Positions 44,741-46,269 of a stretch of DNA of 46,269 nt are shown here, piece by piece. A program made the translations under genes and the position numbers. The notes below the pieces were generated by a model, which saw only the letters and a list, made by a program, of their open reading frames with translations, did not search any database and was not told the origin of the DNA. The DNA comes from Thermoplasmata archaeon (GTDB lineage: Archaea; Thermoplasmatota; E2; DHVEG-1): assembly GCA_020054475.1 (NCBI GenBank), contig JAHWGJ010000013.1:1-46269 (forward strand). The letters are read 5' to 3'. Each line of letters begins with the position of its first letter. The first letter of the stretch is position 1.

Positions 44741-44947
44741 TTAATATGTAAATAGGTCTGGTTTTCTTTGTCTAACAAGATCATAGCGATATTTTAGTTC
44801 TCTAGTTCTTTTTATCGTATGCGAGAAAACAGGATATGCGATGTCAAGTTTTTCAAGTATAGCTATAAATTCATCTGCTTTTCGTATATTCTATGTATAG
44901 TTAAATGGGTGTTCTTTTTCAAAATCAATAGGTTTTGTTTCGTTCAT
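44741..44947 (-). pseudogene. small hypothetical gene broken by an in-frame TAG
   Basis: From ATG at 44947: MNETKPIDFEKEHPFNYT, TAG (44891-44893), then NIRKADEFIAILEKLDIAYP and FSHTIKRTRELKYRYDLVRQ to TAA at 44741-44743. Both parts look like real protein. As TAG is a common stop in this window, the gene is presumably dead. The reading resembles the end of a radical-SAM/RlmN-like protein (IAYPVFSHTIKRTRE), but only loosely. Confidence 0.5.
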
Positions 44948-45108
44948 ATTATTAACCTAAGTATTTAAATTTATTAAGGATCTTTTTTAGGCATAATTTA
45001 GGGGATAAGGTATTTTAAAAATAGGGTTTAATGTTTTTAATTATCTATTATTTATATTTGAAAATTAAATATACAATATTATCTGATAATTTGAAATCTA
45101 AATATATC

Positions 45109-45270
45109 TTATTGATCTGAAAATTTCATATATGGTACATATATTTTCAACATATTTTTTAGATTATCAATTTCCATTTTTTGTTCTTCGATAAGTGATT
45201 TCAGTTCTTTTTCTTTATTGGGAAAATTATCCCTATCTTTACTTCCAAATTCAACCATTTTCATTCCCAT
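45109..45270 (-). CDS. small coiled-coil protein, 53 aa
   Basis: ATG at 45268-45270 preceded by GGATGGG, TAA at 45109-45111. The sequence starts MGMKMVEFGSKDRDNFPNK and has a heptad-like helix EKELKSLIEEQKMEIDNLKN. Good ribosome site and strongly biased helical composition support a real gene. No family recognised. Confidence 0.5.
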   Translation of the reverse strand: MGMKMVEFGSKDRDNFPNKEKELKSLIEEQKMEIDNLKNMLKIYVPYMKFSDQ

Positions 45271-45596
45271 CCATTAATTCTATATTGTCAATATTTAACA
45301 CGTTAAAATTTAAAACTTATTATATTTAAATTAATGTAGTTATATTATCAAAATGATGAATTATATCAAAATAATAATGATCCGTAAATAATTGTTTAAA
45401 TGTAAATTTGAGTTAAGCCTTATTTATAGGGATTAACACTTTTAAATATCAAATAAGGTTTTGATTTGGTTATGTAAAAAATTTCAATTAAGTTTACTTT
45501 TTATGAATGATTTTAGGTTCTGTGTAATACTGGTTTTATTATTTTTTCCTCCAATTTGTGTTTTTTAATAAAGAAAGCATAATACTAAATTATTCT
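45271..45596. other. intergenic stretch, nothing visible
   Basis: AT-rich, no ORF with a start and protein-like composition, no clear repeat, and no RNA fold seen by eye. Confidence 0.5.
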
Positions 45597-45739
45597 CTTC
45601 CTCCTTCTAACTTTAAATTATACTCTCAGAAGCTTTCAGACGTATTCTGGTTAAATCAAATAGATAATTAGGGATAATATAGGTTAAACTAGTGGAACTT
45701 ATCAAAACGTTTTGGAGTAAAGCAAGTAATAATGCTACA
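45597..45739 (-). repeat. ~140-bp repeat with core, copy D
   Basis: Minus strand; begins GTAGCATTATTACTT at 45739 and ends GAAGGAGGAAG at 45597. It reads VALLLALLQNVLISSTSLTY and NYLFDLTRIRLKASES before a TAA, so this copy keeps a longer open frame than copy C but has no start codon. It follows the stop of the gene at 45748-46260 by 8 bases. Confidence 0.65.
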
Positions 45740-45747
45740 AAGTGTAA

Positions 45748-46260
45748 TTAAATCTTAATTTTAACAAATCTTTCAAATACATCTTTTGCTAAGTCATTTT
45801 CGAAGTAATTAAAGTAAACAAATGTAATAAAGAAAATTATGGTAATAAAAAACAAATAATATATGGGGAAAGCAGTTATTACATCCTGAGGATTCACATT
45901 TTTTATTGCAAGTCTAATTATGATAATTAACGTACCAAGAGTGACAAATGTTCGATACATACGATACACAATTCCACTATATAACTGAAAATCATTGATT
46001 GGTCCTTTTATTCTAGCATTCAATCTAAATAATATAAACCATGGTAAAATCAAGAAAGGAATTGCAATGGATATGTTTGTGGCAATATCAAAAAGATTCT
46101 GAAATGATGCACCTTCCAAAAAAAATGGATTTAAACTAATGTATATTATTACAATAATTCCTAGAATTATTTGCCACATAAGAGCCCTTTTTAGTGAAGA
46201 CCAAGGAAATTTTGTCTTTGGATTAGCTTGGTTTATTGAAAGAGTTTTTGTATTTAACAT
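45748..46260 (-). CDS. hypothetical membrane protein with four helices, 170 aa
   Basis: ATG at 46260, close to the window edge, so the ribosome site cannot be judged. Four transmembrane helices: MWQIILGIIVIIYISL, ISIAIPFLILPWFILF, FVTLGTLIIIIRLAI and YYLFFITIIFFITFVYFNYF. Basic loops between (RLNARIK) suggest an ordinary integral protein with both ends inside. No family recognised. Followed directly by repeat copy D. Confidence 0.6.
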   Translation of the reverse strand: MLNTKTLSINQANPKTKFPWSSLKRALMWQIILGIIVIIYISLNPFFLEGASFQNLFDIATNISIAIPFLILPWFILFRLNARIKGPINDFQLYSGIVYRMYRTFVTLGTLIIIIRLAIKNVNPQDVITAFPIYYLFFITIIFFITFVYFNYFENDLAKDVFERFVKIKI

Positions 46261-46269
46261 AGTAGGTAT

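Noticed and set aside
1-46269. CRISPR array or cas genes
   Set aside because: No regularly spaced repeats of 24-37 bases and no Cas-like protein seen. The four dispersed repeat copies are far apart and not regularly spaced.

Overview
The window reads as an AT-rich archaeal chromosome segment. Reasons: a complete archaellum (arl/fla) gene set, an A24-type preflagellin peptidase, class III (AIGIG-type) archaellin signals, TATA-like boxes and GGAGG-type ribosome sites before genes, and many secreted proteins with archaeal-style domains (NosD beta-helix, PKD, COG1470-like, Asp-box propeller). The FlaCDE/F/G/H/I/J set without FlaX is the euryarchaeal type. I favour a Thermoplasmatota-like lineage, but this is inference and no rRNA or marker gene is present. 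TAG is a normal stop here, so in-frame TAGs mark broken genes.

Layout. 1-8.3 kb: accessory region with secreted proteins, hypothetical proteins, a small ribbon-helix-helix (RHH) gene overlapping a tRNA 3'-end fragment (probable attachment site), several copies of a short dispersed repeat, and a secreted beta-helix/metallopeptidase. 8.6-20.4 kb: a serine recombinase, then a tight four-gene operon aconitase - ATP-citrate lyase B - ATP-citrate lyase A - monomeric isocitrate dehydrogenase, then a Toprim protein, a LEA14-like protein, a B12-binding radical SAM protein and a tyrosine recombinase. The four enzymes link 2-oxoglutarate + CO2 to isocitrate, citrate, and acetyl-CoA + oxaloacetate, i.e. 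the citrate-cleavage arm of the reductive TCA cycle, or its reverse. 20.4-22.3 kb: decayed DNA with a broken sugar nucleotidyltransferase, a transposase-like scrap and small inverted or direct repeats.

22.3-39 kb: archaellum region. A protein with a triplicated unknown domain and a lipoprotein precede four archaellin genes (+ strand). These converge on an arl operon on the - strand whose order of transcription is arlC-like, arlD/E, arlF, arlG, arlH, arlI, arlI (second paralog), arlJ. A fifth archaellin with an N-terminal small beta-rich domain and a sixth, strongly diverged archaellin-like protein lie divergently beyond the operon. Two full-length, apparently active ArlI ATPases in tandem are the most unusual point.

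39.5-43.2 kb: a four-gene secreted/membrane operon that looks like a surface-structure module: two homologous secreted subunits, a membrane-anchored COG1470-like protein with an extracytoplasmic zinc-ribbon-like insert, and a PKD/calcium-repeat protein. 43.4-46.3 kb: preflagellin peptidase, a CBS-pair protein, a broken small gene, a small coiled-coil ORF, a ~140-bp repeat inverted relative to its copy at 5.4 kb, and a four-helix membrane protein.
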